Assembly (NCBI RefSeq): GCF_015840715.1 | Contig: NZ_CP060397.1 | Coordinates: 3,120,686 to 3,184,685 of the forward strand | DNA from: Synechococcus sp. CBW1004 | Lineage (GTDB): Bacteria > Cyanobacteriota > Cyanobacteriia > PCC-6307 > Cyanobiaceae | Direction: 5' to 3' | DNA length: 64,000 bases | Shown: positions 9,716 to 19,441 of the stretch, in pieces | Position numbering within the stretch: the stretch's first letter is position 1 | Layout of the letters: every line of letters starts with the position of its first letter | Translations under genes and position numbers: made by a program | Notes under the pieces: generated by a model | Told to the model about the DNA's origin: nothing | Database searches by the model: none | The model's input: only the letters and a program-made list of their open reading frames with translations

Positions 9716-10525
9716 TCAGGCGGGGAGGGGGGTGCCGTCGTGGCTGTGCATGACCCGTCCGGCCCCACGGAGTTCGTTGCGGTAGTGGCAGGCCACGGGG
9801 TCCCGGTTGCGGGGATGGAGCGTGTCGATCCCGATGCCGTTCCGTCCATGTTCGCGGCCGGAGCTGTGCAGGTAGTGCCCATCGCCCAGATGCAGCCCCA
9901 CATGGGTGCAGCGGCGCGGGCTGCCGAAGAAGATCAGATCGCCCGGTTGCAGCAGGCTGGTCTGGCCCGGCTGCACCGCCACCGGGCGGCAGAAGCGTTC
10001 CTGCAGATAGGCATCGCGGGGAAGCCAGATCCCCACGCTGGCGAAGGCGCTCTGCACCAGGCCGGAGCAGTCGAAGTCGGGACCGAGCGTGCCGCCCCAG
10101 AGATAGATGTTGGGCTCGGCCATGGCCGCCCGCCCGAAGGCGAGAACCTGATCCAGTCGTGCAGCGATGGCGGCTCGATCCCACGGCCGCGCCGGGGGCG
10201 GCTGTGCCGGCTCCCCATGCCGGATCAGCGCGTCGGGCTCCAGCCAGCAGGGGTAGCCGTCCTCCACCAGCCGCACCTGCAGACGTGAGGTGGGCAGGCC
10301 GGTGCGGGCCTCACTGGCCGCCAGCACGCGCAGGAAGCGACCCCGTCGCACCTGGGTGGCCAGGCCGGGACCAGAGGAACGGCTGTAGGCGTCGAGATCT
10401 CCATGGAGCCGCCAGGTGCTGCCGACGGGGACAGCGCCCCCCATCGGCCTGGGGCTGTTCAGGGCGTGGGAGGTCGCCGGGTCCACGCTGCTGCCAGGTG
10501 CCATCTCGCTGCCTAATGTCGCCAT
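9716..10525 (-). CDS. NlpC/P60-family cell-wall hydrolase
   Basis: The 269-residue protein ends in an NlpC/P60 papain-like domain, with the catalytic Cys in FDCSGLVQ (Cys153), His in CTHVGLHLG (His208) and a third polar residue in GHYLHSSG (His220). The N-terminal about 110 residues resemble the SH3-like targeting region of cyanobacterial gamma-D-Glu-meso-diaminopimelate endopeptidases. The likely role is cleavage of peptidoglycan peptides for turnover or recycling. No signal peptide is obvious, which is common in this cyanobacterial group. An alternative start at 10504 would leave more room for the promoter of the divergent serine-hydrolase gene. Confidence 0.88.
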   Translation of the reverse strand: MATLGSEMAPGSSVDPATSHALNSPRPMGGAVPVGSTWRLHGDLDAYSRSSGPGLATQVRRGRFLRVLAASEARTGLPTSRLQVRLVEDGYPCWLEPDALIRHGEPAQPPPARPWDRAAIAARLDQVLAFGRAAMAEPNIYLWGGTLGPDFDCSGLVQSAFASVGIWLPRDAYLQERFCRPVAVQPGQTSLLQPGDLIFFGSPRRCTHVGLHLGDGHYLHSSGREHGRNGIGIDTLHPRNRDPVACHYRNELRGAGRVMHSHDGTPLPA

Positions 10526-10542
10526 CCAGCCTGTCTGCGTTG

Positions 10543-11502
10543 ATGGCGTTCTACAGCCCGGATGGCGCGATGGACCAGAGGCTCGAGGCCCTGGTGCAGC
10601 GTCTTGCCGGCGAGAGGGGAGAGGCGCTGGCCCGTGGGTTGTCGATCACCTGGCTGCGCTACCCCGCTTCGTTGCTGCCGCAGGGACCGGAGGGGCAGGC
10701 GGCCAATGCCTGGCGTGCTGTCGCAGGCGTCGGGTCGGCCAGTCCGGCCCGCGGTGCCTGCTGGCTGGGTGCGCGGCTGCGGGATCCGGGTCATCTGGTG
10801 CAGCTGCCCTATCTGATCGCCAGCGAGCGATGGCTGCAGCGGGGTCTGCTGGAGGACGAGCCGGAGCTGCGTCGTGCCCAGCGGGCGATGATCCGCCGTG
10901 GCAGCCATGACGCCACCTCCTATGTGGTGGACCGGCTCAGCGGCACCACCAGCGGCCCGGCTCTCGCCCCGACCGGCCGGGACGTCTGGGAAAACCAACG
11001 GCTGCTGGTCAACCGCTGGTTGATTTCGTTGGGCTGGGCCGAACTGGAGGGCTGTCATGCCGCGCAGAAGACCTGGCAGGACGGTCCCTATGGCCGGGAG
11101 CGGCAGTTCATCGGACGTGATCTTGAACACGCCAACCGCTTCAGCACGGACGGCCTCGCGCGCCTGTTCGAGGGGGTGTTGGCCGGCACCCTGATTTCAC
11201 CGCCCGCCTGCCAGCGCATGTGCAATCTGCTCGCGGTCCAGGAGCCTGAGGGCATGGCGGACGCCGATCCGCCCGCAGGTGTGTCGTCACTGTTGCCGCC
11301 AGCGCAGTCGGGATGGCAGCGGTTCTGGGGGCGGGGTGGTCACGGGCCTGGGACCCATCAGCTGGCCCTTTACGGTGAAGGCGAGGGGCCGGCCCCGGCG
11401 CTGCTGGTGGTGCTTGTGGAGCGCAGGGCGGCTGACGGCACGGATGGCCTGATGGCCGAGATCGTGGCCGAGCTCCTCGGCGCTGAGGAGGCGGTCGGCT
11501 GA
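10543..11502 (+). CDS. serine hydrolase, beta-lactamase class A-like
   Basis: The 319-residue protein matches a cyanobacterial family related to class A beta-lactamases and penicillin-binding proteins. The most recognisable stretch is RGSHDATSYVVDRLSGTTSG, resembling the SxN-type active-site loop, followed by WENQRLLVNRWL and NRFSTDGLARLFEGVLAG. No signal peptide is evident, so true beta-lactamase activity is doubtful and the role is unknown. Two ATG codons compete (10516 and 10543). I prefer 10543, because 10516 would overlap the start of the divergent NlpC/P60 gene. The pairing of two wall-type hydrolases back to back suggests a shared envelope role, which is inference. Confidence 0.7.
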   Translation: MAFYSPDGAMDQRLEALVQRLAGERGEALARGLSITWLRYPASLLPQGPEGQAANAWRAVAGVGSASPARGACWLGARLRDPGHLVQLPYLIASERWLQRGLLEDEPELRRAQRAMIRRGSHDATSYVVDRLSGTTSGPALAPTGRDVWENQRLLVNRWLISLGWAELEGCHAAQKTWQDGPYGRERQFIGRDLEHANRFSTDGLARLFEGVLAGTLISPPACQRMCNLLAVQEPEGMADADPPAGVSSLLPPAQSGWQRFWGRGGHGPGTHQLALYGEGEGPAPALLVVLVERRAADGTDGLMAEIVAELLGAEEAVG

Positions 11503-11607
11503 GCCCAGCGGTGGATCGATCCGGCACGGAGCCGATCGAGTGGGCTGGCCTGCGGAGTCTGCTGCGCGTGGGTGGCGGGCAACCTGGGGTGAGGGTCCTT
11601 CGCAGCA

Positions 11608-11628
11608 GGGCCGGGTCTTCCCCGGCCC
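11608..11628. terminator. GC-rich hairpin downstream of the serine hydrolase
   Basis: GGGCCGGG pairs with CCCGGCCC across a five-base loop, about 105 bases after the stop codon. There is no T run, so it may be a weak or factor-assisted terminator. Apart from this hairpin, 11503-11790 shows nothing recognisable. Confidence 0.35.
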
Positions 11629-11790
11629 ATGGCTGAGTTGCCCACAGAAGCCCCGGGTCATTCCAGAGTTCCGAAGCGCAAGGTCACTCCGCGAGTGGCA
11701 GGAGTGCACAGCGGGAGCCTGGACTTCGACAAGGGAATGTCAAGACTGAATACAGGCGATCGTCGCCTGAGGGTCCTGGTCTCAGTTCAA

Positions 11791-11879
11791 CGGAGAGGGA
11801 GGGATTCGAACCCTCGACAGAAGTTGCCTCCTGTAACTCCTTAGCAGGGAGCCGCTTTCAACCACTCAGCCACCTCTCC
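11791..11879 (-). tRNA. tRNA-Ser (anticodon GCU)
   Basis: Read on the minus strand, the acceptor arms GGAGAGG and CCTCTCC pair with discriminator G. The D-arm begins TGGCTGAGTGG, the anticodon loop is CTGCTAA (anticodon GCU) and the T-arm has GGTTCGAATCC. The long variable arm and the 89-base length are those of a class II serine tRNA. CCA is not encoded. Confidence 0.97.
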
Positions 11880-11917
11880 AGCGGCCCTGAGAGCTTACCT
11901 GACAGGTCGCCGGCCGT

Positions 11918-14416
11918 TCAGCCGCCCCGGAAGATGCGCGGCACCCGCCGGTTGTCCACCCGAACCAGCAGGTCGTAGGGGATGGTGCCGGCCTGTCGGG
12001 CGGCCTGTTCAGGGCGCAGCACCTGGCCTTCATGGGCGCCGAAGATCAGCACCTCATCCCCAACCGCGGCGCCTGGCAGTGGATCGAGGTCGATCGCCAT
12101 GGAGTCCATCGAGACGCGGCCCAGCACCCGCAGCCGCTGGCCCTGCATCATCACCTCGCCTCCCTGGCCGAAGCTCCAGGGCACTCCGTCGTTGTAGCCA
12201 GCGGCGACGATCCCGATGCGCTGCTGCTTGGCGCTGACCTGGTAGGTGCCGTTGTAGCCGATCCGCTGGCCCCGCTTGAAGCGGCGCACCTGCACCAGAC
12301 GGCTGACGAAGGCCAGCGCCGGCTCCAGTTCAATGGCTGCCTCGATCGCCGGCGAGGGGTGGATGCCGTACAGCCCCAGGCCGATCCGCACCATGTCATG
12401 GCGCGCCTGGGGGAAGCGCACCGCCCCTGAGGTGGCGGCGGCATGCACCAGCAGAGGGCCCTCCGCTTCGGCGCGGATGGCCGCCACGGCGGCCTCGAAG
12501 CAGCGCAGCTGGGCGTCGGTATCCGCATCGGCAGCCGGGTCGTCGGCGCTCGCCAGGTGCGTCATCAGTCCGCTCAGCCGCGCCACACCCGACTCCCTCA
12601 GCAACCGGGCCGTGGCCAGGGCCTCGTCGGGGCTGACGCCGACCCGGCCCATGCCCGTGTCGATCTCCAGGTGCACCTCCAGGCTGGCGCCCATCGACCG
12701 CAGGGATGTCACCAGAGCGTGGGCGAAGGCCGGGGAATACACCACCGGCGTCAGCCGCCAGCGCACTGCCTTGTCCACCTCATCGATGTCCATCAGCATC
12801 ACCAGGACGGGCCGCTGCACGCCGGCGCGGCGCACCGCCGCACCTTCATCGGCGGCCGAGACGCCGATCCAGTCGATGCCGCTGTCCTGCAGCGCGGTGG
12901 CCAGGCGGGCCAGCTCGGTGCCGTAGGCCCACGCCTTGAGCACCGCCAGGATCCCCACCCCAGGACCGCAGAGGCTGCGGAAACGGGAGACGTTGTCCCG
13001 GATGGCATCCAGATCCACCAGCAGGCGCCGAGGCGCCATCGACTCCCAGATCGACTGCGCGGCGCGGCTCAGCTCCTGACGGGCCGCTCCCTTGAACAGC
13101 ACCGTGTCACCGGGCCGGGTCAGCTCGTGGATGCCGCTGCGCAGGGCAGTCGCGTCCTCCACGCACAGAGCAGGCGTCTCCGGGTGCAGGCGAGCCCAGC
13201 CAGCGGCGGTGTGGCGTTGGGCCGGGTGAGGAAGCAGCAGCAGGCGGCTGAATCCGCGCTCGGCGGCCAGTTGTCCGATGAAGGCGTGTTCGCGGGCCTC
13301 GCTGGCGCCCAGTTCACCCATCCCCCCGAAGACGAACAACCGCCGCCCCGTCTCCGGTGAGGCGCCGACGGTGTCGAGGGCCGCCTGCACCGAGATCGGA
13401 TCGTCACTGGCGGTGTCATTGATGATCGTGATGCCCTCCGGCGTGCGCCAGGTTTCCATGCGGGTCGGCCCGAAGCTGTAGTCGCGCAGCACCGCCAGCA
13501 GCTCATCGGCGGGGACACCCAGCTCGATCGCCGCCGTGAGGGCGATCAGCAGGTCTTCCACCAGGGGGGCGGAGCGTGTGCGCACGGGCACCTGCATGGG
13601 GCCGGCGCCGAGGTCGAGATCAAGCAGCAGGCCGTTCCCGTCGGGGCGCTGGCCCAGCAGCCGGGGGGGCTGGACGCCGGGATGGAGGCGGCGGCAGGGC
13701 AGCGGCAGGGCCTCCACCAGCGGATCGGGAGGCGCGATCAGCCAGCCTTGCGGGCCGATCCCGGCGAACAGCTTCATCTTTTCGCGGGCGGTCACCGCGC
13801 GGCTGCCGAAGCCCGCCAGATGAGCGAGGCCGATGTTGACCAGCACACCGAAGTCGGGAGCCAGGATCGCTTCAAGGCGCTCCATCTCGCCCGGGGCGGA
13901 AATCCCGGCCTCAAAGACCCCCAGCTCGGTGCCGGGCGGCGCAGTGAGCACGGCCAGCGGCACTCCCACCTGGCTGTTCCAGCTGCCGGGGCTGGCGGCC
14001 ACGCGATAGCGACCGGCCAGCAGGGCCGTCAGGGCGCTCTTGACCACGGTCTTCCCATTGCTGCCGGTGATCGCCACCACCCGCTGGATGTGGCTGCGTC
14101 GGTACCAGGCCGCCAGCTGCTGCAGCGCCGTCAGAGGGTCGTCCACCAGAAGGTGGGCGCAGCCGGGAGAGGCTGGTGGAGTTTCCCTCTGCCGGGCCCA
14201 GCTGCGACGCACCACGACCACCGAGGCCCCGGCGGTTTCGGCGGCCTCCACATAGGCATGGCCGTCGCGGCGGCGGCCGCTCAGGGCAAAGAACAGATCT
14301 CCCGGCAGCACCCGGCGTGAATCGATCGCCACCGACCGGGGCGGTGCCACGGTGGGATGGCCCCGCAGCTGACCCTGCAGCAGGTCGGCGAGGGCAGCAG
14401 GGGAGGGCAGGGACAT
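11918..14416 (-). CDS. bifunctional MurF ligase / alanine racemase fusion
   Basis: The 832-residue protein joins two complete cell-wall enzymes. Residues 1 to about 458 are MurF-like (UDP-MurNAc-tripeptide:D-Ala-D-Ala ligase), with the ATP loop TGSNGKT at 117-123, SWNSQVGVPLAV, and an END-type INDTASDDP. Residues about 462-832 are a full alanine racemase, with LVDLDAIRDN, the PLP lysine in AVLKAWAYG (Lys494), HLEIDTGMGRVG, and the catalytic tyrosine region RIGYNGTY. The racemase would supply D-Ala whose dipeptide MurF attaches, so the fusion links substrate supply to use. I start at the ATG at 14416, which precedes the conserved MurF N-terminus; a longer frame to 14530 is non-conserved. The domain order is the one known from Bacteroidetes; in cyanobacteria the two genes are usually separate. 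Confidence 0.93.
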   Translation of the reverse strand: MSLPSPAALADLLQGQLRGHPTVAPPRSVAIDSRRVLPGDLFFALSGRRRDGHAYVEAAETAGASVVVVRRSWARQRETPPASPGCAHLLVDDPLTALQQLAAWYRRSHIQRVVAITGSNGKTVVKSALTALLAGRYRVAASPGSWNSQVGVPLAVLTAPPGTELGVFEAGISAPGEMERLEAILAPDFGVLVNIGLAHLAGFGSRAVTAREKMKLFAGIGPQGWLIAPPDPLVEALPLPCRRLHPGVQPPRLLGQRPDGNGLLLDLDLGAGPMQVPVRTRSAPLVEDLLIALTAAIELGVPADELLAVLRDYSFGPTRMETWRTPEGITIINDTASDDPISVQAALDTVGASPETGRRLFVFGGMGELGASEAREHAFIGQLAAERGFSRLLLLPHPAQRHTAAGWARLHPETPALCVEDATALRSGIHELTRPGDTVLFKGAARQELSRAAQSIWESMAPRRLLVDLDAIRDNVSRFRSLCGPGVGILAVLKAWAYGTELARLATALQDSGIDWIGVSAADEGAAVRRAGVQRPVLVMLMDIDEVDKAVRWRLTPVVYSPAFAHALVTSLRSMGASLEVHLEIDTGMGRVGVSPDEALATARLLRESGVARLSGLMTHLASADDPAADADTDAQLRCFEAAVAAIRAEAEGPLLVHAAATSGAVRFPQARHDMVRIGLGLYGIHPSPAIEAAIELEPALAFVSRLVQVRRFKRGQRIGYNGTYQVSAKQQRIGIVAAGYNDGVPWSFGQGGEVMMQGQRLRVLGRVSMDSMAIDLDPLPGAAVGDEVLIFGAHEGQVLRPEQAARQAGTIPYDLLVRVDNRRVPRIFRGG

Positions 14417-14507
14417 CGGTGGTGGTGACCCGGACGGCGGCCGGTGGTGGTCGACACCGACTCTGCTGGTCGGGCTGGTTAGCATTTTGTCGATCAAGGC
14501 AGTGGCG

Positions 14508-15023
14508 ATGGGCCACGTTCTCGTCCTCAACGCCTCCTACGAACCTTTGAACATCACCACCTGGAAACGGGCGATGGTGATGCTTCTCAAGGGCAAGGCC
14601 GAGGGGCTGGAACACCATGCTTCGCGCCTGATCCGTCCGGATCATCGGCTGCCCACGGTGATCCGTCTGCGCCAGTTCGTGCGCGTTCCCTACCGGCAGA
14701 TGCCGCTGACTCGGCGTAACGTCTTTCAACGTGATGGCCATATCTGTCAGTACTGCGGATTCCATGGGGAGCCGCTCTCGATCGATCACGTGATCCCTCG
14801 CAGCCGCGGCGGTGCCGACGTGTGGGAGAACGTCACGACGGCCTGTCTACCTTGCAATGTGCGCAAGGGAAGTCGCACCCCACGTGAGGCCGGCATGCCC
14901 CTGAGACGGGAACCACGGCGACCACCGACGAGCCTCACCCTGGAGACGATGCGTCGCATCCGCGATGGTCAGCACCAGGAATGGGCCAAGTATGTGATCG
15001 GGATGGAGCTGCAATCCGGCTGA
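14508..15023 (+). CDS. HNH endonuclease family protein
   Basis: The 171-residue protein has an HNH nuclease core: a first CxxC (Cys80, Cys83), IDHVIPRSRGG with Asp93-His94, Asn108, and a second zinc pair CLPC (Cys113, Cys116) before the final basic residue Lys120. The N-terminal VLNASYEPLNITTWKRA is the conserved module of a widespread cyanobacterial family of stand-alone HNH proteins. The biological substrate is unknown. It is divergent from the MurF-Alr gene, with 91 bases between the start codons. A TTG seven codons upstream is a less likely start. Confidence 0.88.
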   Translation: MGHVLVLNASYEPLNITTWKRAMVMLLKGKAEGLEHHASRLIRPDHRLPTVIRLRQFVRVPYRQMPLTRRNVFQRDGHICQYCGFHGEPLSIDHVIPRSRGGADVWENVTTACLPCNVRKGSRTPREAGMPLRREPRRPPTSLTLETMRRIRDGQHQEWAKYVIGMELQSG

Positions 15024-15044
15024 GGGTGTCAGCGGACGTGCTGT

Positions 15045-16160
15045 TCAGCCCTGGGAGCCCGATGCCTGCAGCACCAACTCCTCCAGGCGTCGGCTCTGTT
15101 CGGCAGCGATCGAGGCGTCCACCAAGGTGTCAAGGTCACCATTGAGAACAGGTTCAAGCGAAAAGTTTCGGCCCAACCGGTGATCGGTGACGCGATTGTC
15201 CTTGTAGTTGTAGGTGCGGATCTTTTCACTGCGATCCCCCGTTCCCACCTGCGCCAGACGGGCGGACCGCTCCTCGGCGCTGGCGGCGGCCAGCTCACGT
15301 TCGTAGAGCTTGGCCCGCAGGATCTCCATCGCCCGTTCGCGGTTCTGCAGCTGAGAGCGCTCCTGGGTGCAGAACACCCGGATGCCGGTGGGTTTGTGCA
15401 GGAGATCCACCGCCGTTTCCACCTTGTTGACGTTCTGGCCTCCAGCACCGCCGGAGCGGGCCGTGCTGATCTCCAGATCGCCGGGATCGATCTGCACCTC
15501 GACAGGATCGGCCTCCGGCATCACCGCCACCGTGGCCGTGGAGGTGTGCACCCGTCCCTGGGATTCGGTGGCGGGCACCCGCTGCACCCGGTGCACCCCG
15601 GCTTCGAACTTGAGCCGGCTGAACACCGACTCGCCGCGGATGGAGAGGATCAGTTCGCGGTAGCCGCCCAGATCGGCCTCCGTGGCGCTGATCGCCTGCA
15701 CCTGCCAGCCATGGCTCAGGGCGTAGCGCTCGTACAGGCGTGCCAGGTCGCCGGCCCAGAGACAGGCCTCATCGCCTCCGGCCCCGGCGCGGATCTCCAG
15801 CATCACGCTGCGTTCATCGCGGGGATCGCTGGGGAGAAGCCCCAGGGTGAGCTGCCTCTGTACGGCATCGATCCGGCTCTCCAGCTCCTGCACTTCGGCA
15901 TTGGCCAGTTCCACCAGCTCCGCCATGGCAGGGTCGTCGCGATGCTCGCGCAGCAGTTGACGGGCCTCCTGCTGTTCGCGCCGCAGCTTCTGCCAGAGAG
16001 CGTGGTCGCGCACCAGCGGCTCCAGCCGGGACCGTTCCCGCGCAATCGTCTGCAGGCGGTCCGGGTTCGAGGCGATCGCCGGGTCGGCCAGCTGACGTTC
16101 GAGGCTCTCGAAGCTGCGGCAGGCTGATTCCAGACGTTCTTGGAGCAGGACGGGATCCAT
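15045..16160 (-). CDS. prfA: peptide chain release factor 1
   Basis: RF1 ends translation at UAA and UAG codons. The 371-residue product carries the catalytic GGQ in [16 protein letters not shown] (residues 240-242) and the RF1-type stop-codon tripeptide PAT in [10 protein letters not shown] (196-198). The acidic AGAGGDEA stretch and the basic C-terminal region are also present. Length is normal for the family. It is the last gene of the minus-strand translation cluster but is separated from rpmE by a terminator and about 480 empty bases, so it probably has its own promoter. Confidence 0.98.
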   Translation of the reverse strand: MDPVLLQERLESACRSFESLERQLADPAIASNPDRLQTIARERSRLEPLVRDHALWQKLRREQQEARQLLREHRDDPAMAELVELANAEVQELESRIDAVQRQLTLGLLPSDPRDERSVMLEIRAGAGGDEACLWAGDLARLYERYALSHGWQVQAISATEADLGGYRELILSIRGESVFSRLKFEAGVHRVQRVPATESQGRVHTSTATVAVMPEADPVEVQIDPGDLEISTARSGGAGGQNVNKVETAVDLLHKPTGIRVFCTQERSQLQNRERAMEILRAKLYERELAAASAEERSARLAQVGTGDRSEKIRTYNYKDNRVTDHRLGRNFSLEPVLNGDLDTLVDASIAAEQSRRLEELVLQASGSQG

Positions 16161-16643
16161 GGGCGGGGGAGATCCCCGGTCAGGGGTCGGTGAATGGTGC
16201 GAAAGTCCAGCTTCCAGGGTGGGCGCAACGCCGACCGGCGAGGCATCTCAGGCCTGGGTGTTCGGTCGCTGCTGGGTTCTGGGGATGGATTTGGGGACTT
16301 CGATGGGAGGAGACCGGCCACATGGACCGTCTCTTCGGGGATTGACCTGCGACCCGCGGTGGCAGGGGGGGCTGGTTGCATGAGAGCAGTTTTCAGCTGC
16401 TGCGACGCTGCGGCTCCACATCCGGTTCCCGATCGAGACGGGCCCACCTGAGTGGCCGCCGATCCGCACCCCTGTGAGACCCCAGGCGACTGGGCTCGAC
16501 TCGACCGGGAACCATCCAGATGCCCGATGCCGGCTGTCGCCCACCTGGTGGCGGTGTCCGAGCCAGACGAACATCCGGGGCAAGAACCCCAGGTCCGGGG
16601 AGGGCGTCACGAGGGGCGTGCCTGCTCGGTCCGCTCAGACATC
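16161..16643. other. 483-base stretch upstream of prfA, no gene recognised
   Basis: Short frames exist on both strands, but their translations are low-complexity and share no motif I know. The prfA promoter and leader should be here. I found no convincing hairpin or promoter boxes. Confidence 0.5.
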
Positions 16644-16675
16644 AAAAGCCGGGTGCCCGCTTGGAGCACCCGGCT
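16644..16675 (-). terminator. intrinsic terminator downstream of rpmE
   Basis: On the minus strand a nine-base stem, GCCGGGTGC paired with GCACCCGGC and extended by one A-T pair, is followed by four T residues. It lies about 155 bases after the rpmE stop codon and likely ends the ribosomal-protein transcript. Confidence 0.75.
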
Positions 16676-16829
16676 GTGATGGACAGGGAAAGAGCCCCAT
16701 TCGCGGAGGCTGGAGGACAACCTGAGCGAGCTGAATCTCGATCCCGGTGAGTGGGCTCGGACTGAGGGGTCTCAGCGATCGAGCAGCGCCCTGGCAACCC
16801 GGGTGTGGCCTCGGGGCCTGTGACGGGAA

Positions 16830-17075
16830 TCAGCCGGCCTTGGCTTCCTTGTCCTTGGTGGCTGTCGCACTGCCCATGCCGTACTTGCGCATGAAGCGGT
16901 CCACGCGGCCTTCGGTATCCAGAATCTTCTGGGTGCCGGTATAGAAGGGGTGATTGCCGCTCCACACATCGACGTGCAGCTCAGGCTGGGTGGAGCCGGT
17001 GGTCATCACCACCTCTCCATTGCAGATCACCTTGGCGTCGGGATACCAGGTGGGGTGAATGTCGGCCTTCGGCAT
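16830..17075 (-). CDS. rpmE: 50S ribosomal protein L31
   Basis: The 81-residue product begins MPKADIHPTWYPDAKVIC and contains STQPELHVDVWSGNHPFYTG, the conserved L31 core that contacts 5S rRNA at the subunit interface. Only one cysteine of the zinc-type motif is present, so this is the zinc-free (C-minus) form. It follows rpsI by 47 bases in the same transcript direction and is the last gene before the terminator. Confidence 0.97.
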   Translation of the reverse strand: MPKADIHPTWYPDAKVICNGEVVMTTGSTQPELHVDVWSGNHPFYTGTQKILDTEGRVDRFMRKYGMGSATATKDKEAKAG

Positions 17076-17122
17076 GGCGGAGGAGAACAGGTGGAGAACA
17101 GAAAGCGCAGTGCCGGGATCGG

Positions 17123-17530
17123 TCAGCGCTTGGAGAACTGAGGTGCCTTGCGAGCTTTCTTCAGGCCGTACTTGCGGCGCTCCTTGGCGCGGGGATCGCG
17201 GCTCAGATGGCCTTCCACCTTGAGCGGCTTGCGGTTATCGGGGGAGAGATCGCAAAGAGCGCGGGCGGCACCCTGCTTGATCGCGTCGGCCTGGCCGGTG
17301 AGGCCGCCACCGCGCACGTTGACTAGCAGGTCGTACTGGCCCTCGAGACCCAGGGTCTGCAGGGGAGCCTTGACGGCCGCCAGATAGACGGGGTTGTAAT
17401 TGAGGTAATTGTCGCCGGGGCGACCATTGATCGTGACGCTGCCCGACCCGGGCACAACACGCACACGGGCAACGGCCGTCTTGCGGCGGCCGGTTCCCCA
17501 GTAGACGACGCGATTGGAGGAGCTGGTCAT
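17123..17530 (-). CDS. rpsI: 30S ribosomal protein S9
   Basis: The 135-residue protein has the S9 signature [36 protein letters not shown], and the C-terminal [12 protein letters not shown] tail that reaches the P-site tRNA. Its ATG shares one base with the rplM stop codon (TGATG junction), indicating translational coupling of the classic rplM-rpsI pair. Confidence 0.98.
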   Translation of the reverse strand: MTSSSNRVVYWGTGRRKTAVARVRVVPGSGSVTINGRPGDNYLNYNPVYLAAVKAPLQTLGLEGQYDLLVNVRGGGLTGQADAIKQGAARALCDLSPDNRKPLKVEGHLSRDPRAKERRKYGLKKARKAPQFSKR

Positions 17531-17982
17531 CAGAGGGCGGAGGAGGCGGGATCGAGGGCGAGGGGCTGGGGCTGCTGAGCGGTGTGGGGATGCTCGCTGC
17601 CGCGGTACACCTTCAGCTTGCGAAACATCTGGCGGCCGAGGGCGTTGTGGGGAAGCATGCCCTTGATCGCCACCTCCACAATGCGCTCAGGCAGGCGGGC
17701 CTGCAGATGCGCGAAGGTCTCGGTCTTCATGCCGCCCGGACGACCGGAGTGGCGGCGGTAGAGCTTGTCGGTGGCCTTGTTGCCGCTCACCCGCACCTTC
17801 TCGGCATTGATCACCACGACGAAGTCGCCGGTGTCGAGGTGAGGGGTGTAGGTGGGCTTGTTCTTGCCGCGGAGAATCTGGGCCACTTCACTGGCCAGGC
17901 GTCCGAGGGTCTGATCCGCAGCGTCCACCACGTACCACTGACGGTCGAGGGAGGCGAGGGAGGGCAGGGTTGTCTTGTTCAT
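17530..17982 (-). CDS. rplM: 50S ribosomal protein L13
   Basis: The 150-residue protein begins [20 protein letters not shown] and contains [30 protein letters not shown] and [19 protein letters not shown], all diagnostic for L13, an early assembly protein of the large subunit. A longer upstream open frame was rejected because it is not conserved. rpsI follows with a one-base overlap. Confidence 0.98.
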   Translation of the reverse strand: MNKTTLPSLASLDRQWYVVDAADQTLGRLASEVAQILRGKNKPTYTPHLDTGDFVVVINAEKVRVSGNKATDKLYRRHSGRPGGMKTETFAHLQARLPERIVEVAIKGMLPHNALGRQMFRKLKVYRGSEHPHTAQQPQPLALDPASSAL

Positions 17983-18253
17983 TGCGCGATGTGCGCCTTC
18001 AATGCGCCTGTGGGCACCGGTGGGACCGGCTGGTGAAAACCATCCGTAAGTGCGCCTCCTGAATTGGGAGGGAACTCGGGGGTGGTCGGAGCCCCAGTGC
18101 CGCGGGATCGGGAAAGACGGCTCAGAGGCCATGTTTCACCGGCCGCGCCTGGCGACTGGGAGCGTGGAACAGAAGAAGCCGGAACCAAGTGCCGGTGCTC
18201 CGGAGGCACCATCGAACCGAGAAAGCTCCAAAGAGCCGTCTGGACCGTTGATC

Positions 18254-19114
18254 TCACGGAACCGTCTTCTGGATCCCGCGGTGCACAGGCACCGGAGGGG
18301 AATCAAGCGATTCCAGCTGAAACCGCGGTTGGCAATCATACCAGGCGGCTCTGGGGAAGATCTCCTGGGGGTAGCCGACCCGCAGCAGGCAGAGCCCCTG
18401 GGGCGGTGCGGCCTCCTTCACCTCCCCGCGGGCACGTCCCTGCCAGCGCAGCCGGAAGGAGTCGGGGCTGAGGCGACCCTCACCGACGGCCACGAGCTGG
18501 CCCATCAGCAGGCGCACCATGCCGTAGAGGAATCCACTGGCCTGGATCTCGCAGACCAGCAGGTCGCCCTGGCGCTGGAGCTGCACCTCCTGAACCGTGG
18601 TGCGCGCATGGCGGCGGCGGCTGCCGGCGCGCTGGAAGGCGCTGAAATCGTGCTCTCCCAGAAGATCTTCGAGGGCTGCGGCCATGGAGGCCTCATCGAG
18701 GCGTACCTGGTAGCGATGCCAGCTCCAGGGGGCGAGGAACAGATTGGGCGTGCGACCGTTGTAGAGGGTGTAGCGGTAGCGGCGATAGCAGGCCGTGAAG
18801 CAGGCGTGCCAGTCGGCTGCCACCTCGGCGGCGGCCCTCACCCGGATGCTGGACGGCAGACGCCCGTTGAGAGCCTTGGGCCAGCGATGGGCCGGGATCG
18901 GACCAAGACTGTCGAAGTGCACCACCTGAGCGGCGGCGTGGACGCCCGTATCGGTTCGGCCGGCGGCCACGCAGGAGCGCAGCGGTTCAGGTTCCAGGGA
19001 CGCGATGGCCTCATCGAGCACCTCTTGCACGCTGAGCCCGTTCGTCTGCCGCTGCCAGCCGTGGTACGCGGAGCCGTCGTACTGCAGGCAAAGGGCGATG
19101 CGGCGCCGCGGCAT
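18254..19114 (-). CDS. truA: tRNA pseudouridine(38-40) synthase
   Basis: TruA converts uridines 38-40 of the tRNA anticodon arm to pseudouridine. The catalytic aspartate is in [11 protein letters not shown] (Asp55). [36 protein letters not shown] and [13 protein letters not shown] are further family motifs. I start at the ATG at 19114 (286 residues), immediately before the conserved beginning. The open frame continues to an ATG at 19240 and beyond, adding a proline-rich stretch of doubtful use. A terminator lies between rplQ and truA, so truA with rplM, rpsI and rpmE may form a separate transcript. Confidence 0.95.
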   Translation of the reverse strand: MPRRRIALCLQYDGSAYHGWQRQTNGLSVQEVLDEAIASLEPEPLRSCVAAGRTDTGVHAAAQVVHFDSLGPIPAHRWPKALNGRLPSSIRVRAAAEVAADWHACFTACYRRYRYTLYNGRTPNLFLAPWSWHRYQVRLDEASMAAALEDLLGEHDFSAFQRAGSRRRHARTTVQEVQLQRQGDLLVCEIQASGFLYGMVRLLMGQLVAVGEGRLSPDSFRLRWQGRARGEVKEAAPPQGLCLLRVGYPQEIFPRAAWYDCQPRFQLESLDSPPVPVHRGIQKTVP

Positions 19115-19332
19115 TGATGCCGCCGGAGTCGTAGCGACCGTCAACTCCGGGGAGCCTCCGTCGGGCTGTCCCGGAGGGGGCGCTGGGTTGCTCTGCGCCC
19201 CCGCTGTCGTCGGCAGTCGCGGCTGGGGAGTGTCCTGCATGCGCCTGTTCGATTCGGCCGCTTCCGGCCCATCCCAAGGGTCGGGCATCTGGTCGGGCCG
19301 TCCGATGGGAGTCGGGTTCGGGTCCATCGATT

Positions 19333-19376
19333 CAAAAAGACAGCCGCGGGACATCCCTGGAGGAGTCCCGCGGCTG
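19333..19376 (-). terminator. intrinsic terminator of the rpoA-rplQ end of the cluster
   Basis: A perfect 12-base stem, CAGCCGCGGGAC paired with GTCCCGCGGCTG across a 12-base loop, is followed on the minus strand by TCTTTTT. It sits about 65 bases beyond the rplQ stop and should end most transcription coming from the S10-spc-alpha genes. Confidence 0.88.
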
Positions 19377-19441
19377 GCCATGCATGGCTTGCTGAATCGG
19401 GCCCATGTGGGCACCCGCCGGCTGCGTTGGCTGGCTGTAGT

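Noticed and set aside
16161-16640. Possible decayed gene upstream of prfA
   Set aside because: No frame gives a recognisable protein fragment, so I treat it as non-coding.
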